Of a stretch of 64,000 nt of DNA, positions 53,301 through 64,000 are shown piece after piece. The stretch spans positions 868,001 to 932,000 of the forward strand of contig NW_026570261.1 in NCBI RefSeq assembly GCF_019649055.1. The letters are read 5' to 3'. The position numbers and the translations under genes were made by a program. The first letter of the stretch is position 1; every line of letters starts with the position of its first letter. The notes under the pieces are model-generated. The model did no database searches and was not told where the DNA came from. It was given only the letters and a program-made list of their open reading frames with translations. The DNA comes from Paramacrobiotus metropolitanus. Its lineage: Eukaryota > Tardigrada > Eutardigrada > Parachela > Macrobiotidae.

Positions 53301-53550
53301 TAGCCGGAGGAGTATTCGGCAACTTTCTGCAAATGTTATCGGTTACATCAACACTGTTCCTGTCGGACCTGGCAATTGGTTCCTGGACTTGTATCCGACA
53401 AATACATTACCTAGTGAACTCAGCGGCTTTGCTGACGATATTTCTGGTGATAGGCGCGCGTCTGCATGAATCAGTTATTGACTAATTTCAGTCCATTGTA
53501 CTTAACACATATTGATTTTGTATTCATAGGGTCACTCATAGAGATCAATT
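50381..53550. other. Gene-poor DNA; one weak small-gene candidate
   Basis: No gene is firmly supported. A TATA-like tctatataaaccc at 53153-53165 precedes an open frame (53206-53469) whose first part is hydrophobic (LLLLLFV), but the only in-frame start is GTG and a pyrimidine-rich acceptor-like site (tttttgtccacag) falls inside it. Confidence 0.35.
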
Positions 53551-53720
53551 TTAGGCCTTGTCCCGAATTCGAAGCGAATCTCGCTATGGTACGGTTGCTC
53601 AACCGCACGAGGTGGCTGTATGCAGTGGCCACGCCTACAGATACGGTACGCGAAGCCACCTCGCGAGGTGGAGTTGCTGTATCGCAACGAGATTCGCTTA
53701 GAATTCGGGACGAGCCCTTA
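53551..53720. mobile_element. 170-bp fold-back MITE
   Basis: The two halves are imperfect inverted copies over about 65 bp each: the left runs from taggccttgtcccgaattc to cacgaggtggct and the right from agccacctcgcgaggtgg to gaattcgggacgagccc. The central loop is about 40 bp. No target duplication could be assigned. Confidence 0.75.
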
Positions 53721-54394
53721 CTTAGCATGCACGTTTTTTGCTGGATATGATGCCCAGTGAATTTCAGGATAAAGATGCAACGGATGAGAGAAAGCTCGCA
53801 TGACAAGGTCAAGGCACTGAGATGCGCAGTTGTTGCTTGGTGGTCTGCTTTAGGAATTGTACCAACAGAAAATCGAGATGCTGCAGATCGAATCGAGATA
53901 AGTCTTGGCAAAGAGCTTTTTGTTGTACAATCGACTGCAAACCTGACCTGAAGTCTGACCACTGAATCACTGATTGGTTAGAAACACGCTTCTGTTCAAG
54001 TTCCGTGTTGCCCGTCGACCTTCGATACCTGAATACTCAAACATGATGCTTGCTGAAAGATTATGTTATATCTTTTACTGAGGAGCGCGAGTGCTAACAC
54101 TGGCATGCAAAACCCTGGAGAAACCAGTCGATAACCATAATCATGGGCCGATATGGCCAGGGTCTGCCACGGGGCCATCTACATGCAAACCGATGTACTC
54201 GTATTGAAACATTTTGCGGAACGATCGTTTAGGGAGTCGTCTGCTTCTTGTTAGTGACACTTTTCGCACACGGGTCTATGCACAGTCAGTTCATTCATAC
54301 GGCTGCTAAAGTTTCGGTCCATTGATTGATTGCCCGATGTCAAGTCAATATATCTGTAGACAGTTAACTGTAACCATGCTCACACATTTACATG
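53721..54394. other. Intergenic DNA, no gene seen
   Basis: No supportable feature. Confidence 0.4.
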
Positions 54395-54505
54395 TAGTGG
54401 TAACCCTCGGTCGGGAGAGTTTTTGCGTCAGAGAATCAGCATTGAAATACAACGTGGAAGTGCTGTGTCTGCCCTCGGAACATTTAATGAGATGCGGGAC
54501 AACGA
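54395..54505 (+). pseudogene. Short LINE endonuclease C-terminal fragment
   Basis: One frame reads EFLRQRISIEIQRGSAVSAL then GTF, nearly the same as the ending of the fragment at 22.4 kb (YLRQRISIEIQRGNAASVLG). Only this tail block is recognisable. Confidence 0.7.
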
Positions 54506-57089
54506 AGACGTTTTTTCAGCTTTTAGATTGGCTAATCGGGAATGATCGCAGCCCGATGTTGTATTTCTTAGCAGCTCCGCTGTGATTTTGTTATTATGCA
54601 ATAAACTAACTGATTTTATGTGTAGTTTCTGCAACTGTACAATAGAGACATCAGCGATTTCTGGCCATTGGCAACCATATAAGTTTAATTCTAACTTCTA
54701 GAGGATCGATTCAGTTGGACTGTGGACCGATTTAATTACTGCGCACCAGGAATGGCGAAACAAGGTAAAGACGTACAGATAGGTCATAAGGCAATTTCTC
54801 CATCCTTTCAGACTTGGTTGACACGGTGGAAGCTGGCACGTTTACTTAGCAAACTATGCAGCTGTAGAAGCAAAACTTTTCTAACTGAACTTTTGGACTA
54901 ATAATTACCGGGTAAAGGTTGCGCTATACAATTGCGCTAGCTACCTGGGATCACCTAACTATTTTTGCTTCTCTACAATGTTTCAGCAAGCGAAGCACAG
55001 CGTGGGAGATGTCACTTTATTGCTTTTCTTGCAAAAGCTTAGTCAAAAACTTTGGCCGGGTTTACAACCTTATCAAGAAGCACTGCTGTCACTGTAAGAA
55101 TATTCATTCTTTCGTATTCTTGGTACAGCTATTATTTTTTACGGAGACATTCATTTTCCGTTAAATATTCCAAAGTGCCGCATTCATACTCGACATTTCC
55201 CTTAATGGCAAACGGAATTTATTTAATTATTGACATGTTTTTACCTTTAGTAGTTTAGTGCATAGGGCCACAGGAATACACAGATGCGAGTCAACAAAAA
55301 TCGATACGTCATCTCGAAACACGCAAGCTCGGATAATGCACGAGTACCATATTAAGAGTACTTAGGAACTCGTAATGGTGTGATCTGAAGCGAATTTCAT
55401 TTTCAATTCTGCAAATGCTGCTCTGTATACGCTCCACTTTTCCTTATGTAATTTCACCTCTACTATTTTATAGCTGGGTTTTGCCTTTCTGGGATTTGCC
55501 GGGTTCTTAATGGAAAGGTCGGAAGATTTCCGAGGCGGGGAAATGGTTACTGAAATCCTGAAGAACTTGACACAAGGTGTTAGTGTTGGACAACCCAGCC
55601 CTGTCCGATGACCATATTCAATAACATAAACCACGAATGTACTTTGAAATAAGCTAGCTTGCTATGATTTCGAAAACCGTGCACTGAATGCGGTGTCTGA
55701 GATTAAATATTTATTAATTAAAAATGTCTGAGAACATATGCATGTACGAGTATATAATGATGTTTATTTAATTCGTTACTTTTGGCATATTCAGAGTGTT
55801 TTGTCGCGGAGTTTTGGTAGAGTATTCTCCACAGATCGCAGGACGGAAATAAACCTGAAATACTATGAAACCAGTAACTATGACATTTTTAAAAAGAAAC
55901 TGACGTGTACGGGCGTACTAGCCCCGTACATATCGGTACTACTTCTACTACTTCTACCCCGAGGCTTAGGCTTACTCCTTACTACAGCCCCTTCTCGAGT
56001 CATGGCCGCGAGTCTGTATTTCGACTTCTCAGAAATCTCCGGGAAAGAACTTTGACCGCGACTTGCCATTTCGACGTGACCGCGGTTCGATGACGTACCT
56101 CAACCTATTGTTCTAGTGTACTAGCTGACCTCATGTTCTTATTGGGCCACGTGTGTAGATGCTTTCTAGATGCTCTCATTAGATTAGTCCACGTGCATGC
56201 AGTCGTGTCTCATTGGCTTACGTTTAGATCTCTATTGTTCTCAGATCTATACCTGCGCGTACGAAGAGCCGCACCTACGAGTGCCCAGGGCTATATAAGG
56301 CGCTCGTCGCCCACAGAAATGTCAAGAGTCGTAATCCCAACAAAAGTAGAGGCTTGTACTCAATCTGATTAACTTCAGGCTTTTGCTCTGGTCTTCTCTT
56401 TCCAAGTGATGCTGTTCAAACTGACCTCTGGGTGACCTTTCACCTATTGTCAGGGGTCATCCCTCTATCTCGTCGACGTGCATTATCATCTTCGGATAGT
56501 CTCGTGACGTAACATGTTTCCAACTTGATCCCACTTGTTTGCCTTGACCTTTCGGTCTGTTCTTCGTTCTTCATGCCCTGTATCGCCAGGTTGATGGATA
56601 TTTCTCTTATCGCTTCTGCTAACATCTAGCGTCGGACAGGTAACGTATACTTCTCCGTCGTTTGTGTTTCTCGTGTTTCCAGGATCCGGACCTCTTTTCC
56701 TTTTCTACTTCTACCAGATCAACGTTATCTTCCTACCATCTTCCGCAACAGTTTGAGAAAGAGTCGCTCTATCCGATTGTGACGTGGTCGGACAAGTGGA
56801 GATAGTATCCACTTTATTGTGCAAGGTCTTTACTTCACGTCAAAACCTATTGCACTTGCATAAGAATTAGTGCTTTTTTCTTGCTCGCATTCAGCCCTGA
56901 AGGCTAGTAAACCAAACTCGTCTGCAATAACGACCGATGTCAACTGCACAAGCGTCGAGGTAAAGTTAATTGGCGGCGCACTTTGTGAATTTGCACCAAG
57001 CGCTCGTCACAGGATCGAGCATGACTTAGTCCTGAAGTCGTTTTTACCACTGACGCCGAACGGAACGCAAATCAAGCATACCGTCTCTC
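54506..57089. other. Intergenic DNA; possible promoter-like string
   Basis: No gene is supported. A TATA-like ggctatataaggcgc lies at 56289-56303, followed by pyrimidine-rich sequence that could be an LTR or UTR, but no partner LTR or ORF was found. Confidence 0.4.
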
Positions 57090-57305
57090 GTAGTGCTCGT
57101 AGTAGAGCTGGTATTCGGTTCGTTATAGTATGTTGTAAGCACTTTCGGATCAAACTGGCTAAGCCGGTCATTATGTCATTAGTGGTAAAAGGCGAAAACC
57201 CATTCATGATGAGAGTGGCGTACCGGTCACTAGGCAAGGTATTTTCGATAGCCACTGTATTTCCAATATGTATGAGCTGCTTTCTATTGGTACCCCTCCC
57301 CCCGC
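57090..57305 (-). pseudogene. Kinase C-lobe fragment of the kinase-kelch family
   Basis: The minus strand reads TNRKQLIHIGNTVAIENTLP, then SDRYATLIMNGF, then ASLIRKCLQHTITNRIPAL. This aligns without gaps to RRKRLIKSGNVVDIEDNLT, ENQYAAKIIEGF and AGLIRKCLNDIAAERISAK of the intact copy, residues about 253-312. Nothing of the N-lobe or kelch part is recognisable nearby. It shows that family debris extends 50 kb from the main cluster. Confidence 0.75.
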
Positions 57306-58659
57306 CAGCTTAAAGATTCAACAGCCTAAACTGTTTAATCTTTAAGATGCTGAAAATAGTCTGGGGTAGCTGTTATTTGTAGAAATGATTTAAAATGACG
57401 TTGAAAGTTGTGTGAGTTGTAGACATGACTGTAGGGTAGGGTCAAAGGAAACAGTTCGAATATACGTCGGGTTCGAGTTAATCTAATTCGATCCTTGCGG
57501 CAATATGAAATATGTGTATTTTTGTATTGTAACAGGTAAATAATAATGCTACAAAGTGCACATAAACAATGAACACCGCAGCTACCCTAAACTTTCAGAT
57601 GGCATGAAATAGGAAGTAAAACGGGACATACAGACACGTAAACGATAGAACTTTCATTAGATACTTGGCCCTTACGCTGGTTCGGCTGTTCGATATGGTA
57701 GAGGAACGCTACGGTAAGTGCATACACATTACACACGATTACATAACAGTCAGAATGTCATGATATCATTAGAAATTTTCGGGACCCAGAATGACTGCAT
57801 TCGTACAGGACTGCGCGTAAAAGAGAATCGTAACGTAAGTTTTTATTTATTATCAATGTCAGAACCTTTAAAATACTGAACTTGTCCATCAATGGTTGGC
57901 TGTACGGCTGACAGCAAATAAGCCTGCTTGGATTATTATCTGTAGACGTGAACTAACGTTCCAACTTCCAAGTCCAGCCATGGCACGTGTGCGTTAAGGC
58001 GCATGTGGAACAGTCGAGGTCGTTTGGCACACCGACAACATTTCGCACGGAAAGGCATACGCAGATTACATTTGCTTGCACGTGGCGCGCTTACAGGGCT
58101 TCAGGCGCAGTTAGAATGACGTATTTCATGCACAAGATTTGGCCGCGGGACAACCAAGAACAGCCTGCATTTTTAGCTGAGCGTGATTTAGCTATCGTGA
58201 GATTTGCTTTGTCTGCCGCCGTGGCGTTTTTATTGTCTACTTGCCGTATGTGTTTATTTGTTCAGGAGCTAACATAACACAATATGTCAACTGTTTTTAT
58301 TGCAATACTAGAGCGCGGTAAGCGCCGGTTAAGCATACACGTCGCGCCGAAAGCATCAACCTGGGCATTACAACGACCATAACTTTGAATTGATGGAGTT
58401 GTTGTCGTTGGAGCGTTACTCATAGAGAATTTTTTGCTTATAATGTCTGGATAATGGTCCACGTACTTGACCTAACACATGCTTCGTTGTTGCATAGTTG
58501 AAGCACCGGACGACAACGACAACAACTCCCTCAAAAGCCAAATTTATGGTCAATGAAATTCCAGCAGATTATTGCTCTTGGCGCGACTTGTACGATTACC
58601 CGGAGGCTGTCACGCGGCAGTCGTAAAGTAAAACAACTGACATGTTGCAATATGTCGAC
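57306..58659. other. Intergenic DNA with an orphan promoter-module copy
   Basis: At about 58190-58280 the plus strand carries cgtgatttagctatcg and tttttattgtctacttgcc, matching DNA upstream of the minus-strand cysteine-rich gene (62200-62300) in the same orientation. The expected minus-strand gene below it could not be found. Confidence 0.55.
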
Positions 58660-58840
58660 TCCGGGCAGCTCCTAAACAAATTAGACACCTAGCGCAATGG
58701 ACAGTCAAAACGCCTAGACGACCGACTCAATTCAAGAGGACTGCCTAATCACACTGTCGTACGATTATCGTGTAGCCGCTGACAGCGGTTGTTGTGGAAC
58801 GGCACCTTCCCACAACATGCTACCGGCGGCGGAAACATCT
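58660..58840 (+). promoter_or_regulatory. Orphan copy of the cysteine-rich gene promoter module
   Basis: Contains gctcctaaacaaattag, then ggttgttgtggaacggcacc, then taccggcggcggaaaca, in the same order as at 63560-63720 in front of the gene at 63946. No signal-peptide ORF follows it. Confidence 0.6.
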
Positions 58841-59464
58841 CGAAAATGCATGGTGACCTCGCTGACAAGAATTTTTACGCTATCGTCTGTTCCACAAAAT
58901 CCGGCGAGGCAACGTGGCTTCGGGTCTCGGAAACGTGGAGGGAGCGGCTAAGTTGGAAAAATTTTTGCTGTTATAAATATTATTCTGCTATTGAGAATTT
59001 TGTTTTTATTTCAAAACTTGTGCTGTGACTGGCTTGGTTTAATAAAGCATACTGCGCTCCTAGCTTTTACTTTTTTTGTCCATTTCTGAGTTTATAAGCA
59101 GATCTACGAGTGAGCTGGTTATAAATGTTAAATCTTACTGCACCATGCGGCAATTTGTATAACGATGTTTCCTACTAATAAATGCAAACTAAAGTCTAGC
59201 AGAAACAGTTTCTCCAAAAACATTGCCATTCGGTCCCTTTTGCATCTTGATTCGCTTGATATTCGGAGCAAATTATGCAAGAACAAAATAATCCCCTCAC
59301 TAGGTCGCTGCCGTCTGGATCTAACGGTTGCGCTTCTGATCAGTTTAACCAGGATCTGCAAGGTCATAGAACACTCACGAAAAAGGATGCAAAGGCAGCC
59401 GACTATCACGAGGCAACTGCTGATCACGCTTGTTTTGAAAACTGCTTACAATGGTAATCTTCGA

Positions 59465-59640
59465 GCAGTGACCGGCATTGCTCCAAACGCACCACCGGGG
59501 GGGGAAAACTATTCGCGAAAAACAGTACAGTTCTCGGAAGCGCTTCACTGTAACCGGTTATTCTTCGGCAAACTCCATCGACTGCGGCACTTTTGCAGCC
59601 ACAATAAAGCTGCCTTGATCATGGCTGTATATACAATGTT
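59465..59640 (+). promoter_or_regulatory. Promoter module of the small secreted gene at 59749
   Basis: It holds accaccggggggggaaaac, then cagttctcggaagcgcttca, then ggttattcttcggcaaact, each matched at 63700-63790 and, on the minus strand, at 62170-62050. A TATA-like gctgtatatacaatg lies at about 59625-59639, about 120 bp before the ATG. Confidence 0.65.
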
Positions 59641-59748
59641 GTATTAACGGCAGAACTTTAATATTCTGCAGTTGCCCGGGTTTTTCAACGAGTTGTGAGC
59701 TGTTTGTAATCAAGCGTAGCGTCTGGTCCAATGTTTTCTTGCCTCACC

Positions 59749-59874
59749 ATGCACGCACTCCTTATCGCTGCTTTGATGCTGGCCGCCGTCGACCGCAGTA
59801 TGACGCAGGATTGTGGCAGTGTCTGCCGAGATCCCATCTGTCGCATTGTATCAGACCGCACATTGCCGCGGTGA
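59749..59874 (+). CDS. Short secreted cysteine-motif peptide (41 residues; possibly truncated)
   Basis: The ORF starts MHALLIAALMLAAVDRS, a signal peptide, then CGSVCRDPIC, and ends at TGA 59872-59874. The C-x2-V-C-x4-C motif is the same as in the gene at 61656-61934 (CTNVCENPLC), and the promoter regions match. Compared with that copy, the second half with about ten cysteines is missing or out of frame, so this may be a truncated member. The function of the family is unknown. Confidence 0.55.
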   Translation: MHALLIAALMLAAVDRSMTQDCGSVCRDPICRIVSDRTLPR

Positions 59875-61655
59875 TACAATCAGAAGCTCATAGTAGGGAA
59901 CAGTCGCAGTGGTGCAGGGCTTTATGGATACACATATAACTTGGACAATGGACAAGAAAATTACTCATTCGAACAAAATCGATGCTCACTTTCCGGTCTG
60001 ACAACTGGGACAGACAGCTTTGCACAGTCCGTTAGCACTGCACGTGCTGCAGGTCGATGCGCAGAAGACATCGCCGGGTCCACCCGATTCTTTTCGCGTC
60101 AAAATGGCGAAATTAAAATAAATCTCAAGAAATTGTAATTTATATTCTTTGTTACAAAGTGTTTACATGCATGCATACAGATAATGTACTTACTTCGTTG
60201 CACGTACTTCATGGCATCATGTGCTTTAGCAGTAACTATAAGCCATTTACGGTAATGTGAACTGCGTATATGAAATACTACCAAATTTTGTGTAAATAAA
60301 ATACTGCCAAATTCGATCCAGTTATCCCTACACTAACAGAAACGTGCGCTGCATGTGACCTAAGCTCAATATTAGCTTAATACATTGTAGTTCCAGTACA
60401 AACATATTGATGAATCACAGTTCGTTCGAAACCCTACAACCCGCTACGGATAACCTGGCTTTGTGACGCAAAATGTTGTATAGCTTTGCGGGGCCGGCAA
60501 GTTGCATAGCCTATATCGTACTGTTAACGGAAAGCTGTTTTTGCGGGGTTCGCGGATATGGGAGAATGCCGTTATCTGTTCACTAATATCCATTGCCAGC
60601 GAGCTACTGGCGAGCAGACGGCCACCTGAGCAAGCCGTCGTATCATGTACCGAGACGGCGGTATTGGCATTTCTGTTGTCCGCTGCAGTAGGTGTTTACA
60701 TGCTTCCGGGGTGTCTGATTGGGATGCACCTCTCTCTTTTAGTGATTCACTCACAGCAACCGGTTCCGCCTGCCTGTGAACTGGCAGTTTGCCACGTTTA
60801 TAAGACAATGGGATGGGATGGCTTAGGCTAATTTTACCAGGAAATGACTCACGAATATTCGATGAATCATTAAAAGTTATACAGGCGATATACGAGTGTG
60901 TAATAATCTGCGCTGTATCAGTAAGAAAAACCGTGTAAGAAATACTAATGAAGGCAAATGTTCGACTGGTTGTTGGTTCCGATGGCTGTTGTTAAAGGAC
61001 CTGCGGTTGCTGTAGAATACGTACGAGTACGAACTTTTTTGCAGTTAAGGTTTTATTAATTACAAGGCTTTTAACTACGGCCAGCACTGCACAATTAAGA
61101 ATTAAAAAAAAAAACAATACAAAAAAAATTAGAAAACGAGTACAAATCCTAAAACGTCGAACGGCGCTAATGGTTCTGGTTGATGTTTTTACCGCCTAAA
61201 CTTGAATCACTCTAAGTATGCAATATCACGTGCCTTTGGTTGTATTGATGAAATTTTCCGAGTTCGAATTATGTCGACCTTTGACAAAAAATCTGATTTT
61301 TGTGACATGAAGTGTACAACTTTGCACCATGTACATGGAGCCTTCAACTGCCACAGTTAAGTTTTTATTACAATATAAGATTCAATATACGACAAGGACT
61401 TAATATATTAGTTATAATTTTAATAGTCTGGTGGGCAAAAAATCGGTCCTAGGAAAAACATTTATTTTTTACCGAACGCAGTTAAAAACTTAAAGTATGA
61501 AGAGCAACAAAATTACATGATAATATTCAGGTTGTAAGTACAAATGTCCGCTGTATCGAGGGATACTGGTTAAATCCCGCACATTGCCATATAAGCATTA
61601 CAAAAAGCAGTTCAGGAACAATGCGAGGGAATTCCGCCAGCGGGAATCCGTGGGC
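59875..61655. other. Intergenic DNA, no gene seen
   Basis: An open frame at 59941-60138 lacks recognisable motifs. A stretch at 60640-60720 weakly resembles the distal promoter module of the cysteine-rich genes. A-rich runs lie near 61105-61130. Confidence 0.4.
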
Positions 61656-61934
61656 TCACTTTCCGGGTTTACAAACGGCGCAGCTTTGTTGGCACGGGGC
61701 AGGACTGCAGAATTGTGGAAGGCAGACCAGGGTGCAGAGAAATTCGCCGTAGGCTCCCTGGCCGAGAATGCTGAGACAATTACACTATGTGCAGTTTGCT
61801 GGTGCGAGGGGCCGATAGCACAAAGGATTCTCGCAGACATTAGTGCAAACTGGATTCGGCTCACCCGTCGCCAGCTGCATTATACCGCTATGGACGGCCA
61901 CCAGAAGCAGTGCGGTGAGGAGAACGGCGCGCAT
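61656..61934 (-). pseudogene. Secreted cysteine-rich protein gene with an in-frame TAG
   Basis: The minus-strand ATG at 61934-61932 starts MRAVLLTALLLVAVHSG, a strong signal peptide, followed by CTNVCENPLC and ANCT, then TAG (61787-61785, codon 50). The same frame continues for 42 residues to TGA at 61658-61656, with CTLVCLPQFC and a CQQSCAVCKPGK tail. The whole chain would be about 92 residues with 14 cysteines and two C-x2-V-C-x4-C units. Since coding character continues after the TAG, it is probably a recent nonsense mutation; a 49-residue product is the alternative. No splice pair removes the stop. Confidence 0.68.
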
Positions 61935-62029
61935 GTTGGACAGGAAAGAGTAAAATAGGCGTTGCGATCACATAGAAAATTCACAGAGCTTTGCAAAAGC
62001 GGTAGGTTGATTTGCCGCAGTTTTCACAG

Positions 62030-62300
62030 GCTGCTTTTTATACAGCAAATTTTCATGGCTGCGGAAGTAGAGCAATAATCGGTTAAAGTATCGTCTTCCA
62101 AGAATTGGTTAGCATTATGCAGACTTGTTTTCCCCGCCGGTAACGTGTCCTGGGGAGATGCCGTTGTCGAAAAACAACCATTGTTGGCGTCTGAAAAATA
62201 GCTTTATCGCAGCGTGATTTAGCAGTTGTGTTTATTGGGTTTGTCGGCTTGGTGCTTTTATTGTCTACTGTGGTATGTGTTTATTTGCTTAGCAGCTACC
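62030..62300 (-). promoter_or_regulatory. Promoter module of the cysteine-rich gene at 61656-61934
   Basis: On the minus strand the order is distal block (gctaagcaaataaacac type words), acaatggttgtttttcgac, ttaccggcggggaaaac, ttcttggaagac, ttattgctctacttccgc, then a TATA box gctgtataaaaagcagc at about 62045-62030, about 100 bp before the ATG. The same order is seen before the genes at 59749 and 63946. Confidence 0.72.
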
Positions 62301-62691
62301 TGGAGCGTGTATATTATAATACGTCCAACTTTAAGTGCTCGAAGGCAGCGCGACAGCCTCCGGTCAACCACACAAGCCGCGCCGACAGCTTAAATCCGCC
62401 GGGCATTTTATCTTCCATAATTTAGGTTTGATGGATTTGCTGTCGTTGAAGCGTTATTCGCCGAAGCCGAGCATTTGGCATTTCTTGTATGGATATATTA
62501 ACATTCTATAGTATTCTGTTATGATTTCTTGTTATTACGATTCTCTAACAAGTGCAAAGGGAAACTAAGGAAAGAATAGCAAAGCCCTAGAAAAGCCGTT
62601 ACTTGCGGATAATGGTCAGCTAAAGCATAATCTTCAGAAAGCGTGCAAGAGAGGCCGTTTATGTGGAAAGAGACTTGTTTCCAAAAAACGC

Positions 62692-62762
62692 GCCACAGGC
62701 GGGAATCGAACCCGCGACAGCTGCGTCTATAGCCGAACGACTAACCACTGCACTACTGCGGC
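62692..62762 (-). tRNA. tRNA-like gene or tRNA pseudogene, internal promoter intact
   Basis: On the minus strand the 71-nt unit starts gccgcag and ends ctgtggc, which pair as a 7-bp acceptor stem (one G-T). The A box (tagtgcagtgg) and B box (ggttcgattcc) are excellent, the T stem gcggg/cccgc is perfect, and a T6 run follows as a Pol III terminator. The anticodon stem is poor: with U33 in place the anticodon would be AUA, but two of five stem pairs fail and the D stem is weak. It is therefore likely a decayed tRNA, or the head of a tRNA-derived SINE. Confidence 0.72.
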
Positions 62763-63540
62763 AAGCATCCTTTATCATACAAATCTCCTCACACTGTAGT
62801 GTAAGCGCCTTTCAAGCGCACACTTTATTCGCACACGAGGAGGAAAACTAATTTCTTCAACTTTTTTGTGGAATGGTGTCTCAGTGTGACCTTTCAATGG
62901 AACAGAATGGCTCGAAGGGTGGCAGATGAGAAGACATGAGCCCGGTTTCGGAAATCAAACATATTATAGGGAACGCCATGTTCTAGCGATACTGGAAACT
63001 GGCTCTGGATGCATGATGGGCGTTTTCAGAGAATGAGATGTCGAAAAAACGACAGGACAACAAAACAAAGCAAATGCGTAATTAAATAGTTTTGGTATTT
63101 TGTGCATGGTTATGTTGTATACAGCCATTTATTTTGGACATCTCAATAGCACCACGTTTTGTCTTAGGGGAAAAATTCAAAGCTGTGCTAATTAAAACTG
63201 GTTTTAGATGAAGTATTTTATTAAAAAAACTGAATTAAATTATTCTTGAACGTCTTCAGCTCATACTGGCGATTTTGCCAACACAACGAGTAGCAAAAAA
63301 CATATACTGATATTACAAATTCACTGACTTGTTTGACACAGACCATAGAGCAAATTCATAACATGTATGCGACGTTATTGTGCCATGCATTTACATAAAA
63401 TGTTAAGCGCCATCGGCAACCGCTCCATCAACCCAAAATAATGGACAGTTGATCATTAAAAAGTCCCGGGTGCTAAATTCCTTCGTCGCTGTTTGTGTGC
63501 TTCGACGCGCTGCAGCCGTGCCCTAAACCTGTGACCTCAA
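62763..63540. other. Intergenic DNA, no gene seen
   Basis: No supportable feature. Confidence 0.4.
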
Positions 63541-63549
63541 TATAATATG

Positions 63550-63830
63550 CAGGCTGTCTGCTCCTAAGCAAATAAGCACATAAAGGAATAGACAATAAAA
63601 GTGCCAAAGCGACAGACCAGCAAACACGATTATGCTGCGTTTGGGTTGCTTTGCAGACGCTGACAATGGTTGTTGTTGAACGGCACCAACCTATAACACA
63701 CTAACAGTGGCGAAAACAACCCTGGATAATGCAAAACAGTTCTCGGAAGCCGACACTTCAGCACGGTTATTGCTCGGTCAACTTCGCCAACGGCTTTACT
63801 TCCGCGGCCATAAATATAAGCCCCATATAA
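63550..63830 (+). promoter_or_regulatory. Promoter module of the secreted-protein gene at 63946
   Basis: Contains, in order, gctcctaagcaaataagcac, caatggttgttgttgaacgg, cagtggcgaaaacaa, cagttctcggaagccgacac, ggttattgctcggtcaactt and a TATA-like cataaatataag at 63809-63820. It is nearly collinear with the modules at 59465-59640 and 62030-62300. Confidence 0.72.
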
Positions 63831-63945
63831 GCTGCTTTTGCATGAATTTGGCAAGTCAGTCTACTGTTTGTCAGCGCTCAATTAACTGCATTGATATTCA
63901 GCCTGTTTAAAGTTTAAACGTTTAAATAACACACGGGAGACCAAT

Positions 63946-64000
63946 ATGCGCGTCATTCTCATCGCTTTTCTGCTGGTGGCCGCCATGGGCAGCGGCGTCA
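63946..64000 (+). CDS. 5' end of a secreted (probably cysteine-rich) protein gene, cut by window edge
   Basis: ATG at 63946 begins MRVILIAFLLVAAMGSGV, a typical signal peptide, close to MRAVLLTALLLVAVHSG of the minus-strand copy at 61934. The ATG lies about 130 bp after the TATA-like box of a conserved promoter module. The mature part lies outside the window, so its cysteines are only inferred. Confidence 0.65.
   Translation, partial: MRVILIAFLLVAAMGSGV

Noticed and set aside
56289-56760. TATA box plus pyrimidine-rich DNA as a solo LTR
   Set aside because: No matching second LTR, no clear TG...CA ends and no target duplication.

Overview
This is animal nuclear DNA. It has spliced genes with GT-AG introns, two clear orthologues of conserved animal genes (CCDC22 and TMEM184C), AT-rich introns, GC-richer exons, and many transposon remnants. 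The kelch-fused kinase family and short introns suggest a small invertebrate. A tardigrade is my best guess, but the sequence alone does not prove it.

Left third (1-23.8 kb): a broken-up multigene family that joins an unusual protein kinase domain to a kelch-type beta-propeller. One copy is intact (2220-5403, + strand, 631 residues). Two minus-strand copies (7527-9130 and 9994-11086) carry only the kinase. One long pseudogene (12154-14190) and three fragments (868-1326, 23320-23799, 57090-57305) complete the set. All share a phase-1 intron just after the MDY segment of the N-lobe, use HGD or HKD in place of HRD, and use DLD or GLD in place of DFG. Between them lie a hAT-like MITE with an 8-bp target duplication (6580-7169) and a decayed LINE with a restriction-like endonuclease (about 16.4-19.4 kb). 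A fold-back element carries another LINE fragment (21951-22491).

Middle (24.7-36.4 kb): the conserved core. TMEM184C (minus strand, 7 exons, 454 residues) and CCDC22 (plus strand, 13 exons, 593 residues) are transcribed divergently from about 785 bp of shared upstream DNA. CCDC22 intron 3 holds a terminal-inverted-repeat element. From 37.1 to 43.3 kb there are two tandem minus-strand genes for a secreted leucine-rich-repeat protein. One is clearly a pseudogene; the other is nearly intact with a single in-frame stop. A tandem array with a 347-bp period separates them.

Right third (43.4-64 kb): gene-poor DNA with LINE fragments, inverted repeats and dispersed repeats. It ends in a cluster (58-64 kb) of small secreted cysteine-rich protein genes and their promoter copies: one decayed gene, one very short gene, one gene cut by the window edge, and orphan promoter modules, all sharing the same 5' flanking sequence. 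A tRNA-like gene lies among them at 62692-62762.

The kinase-kelch family and the cysteine-rich cluster are the least conventional parts. Both look like fast birth-and-death families.
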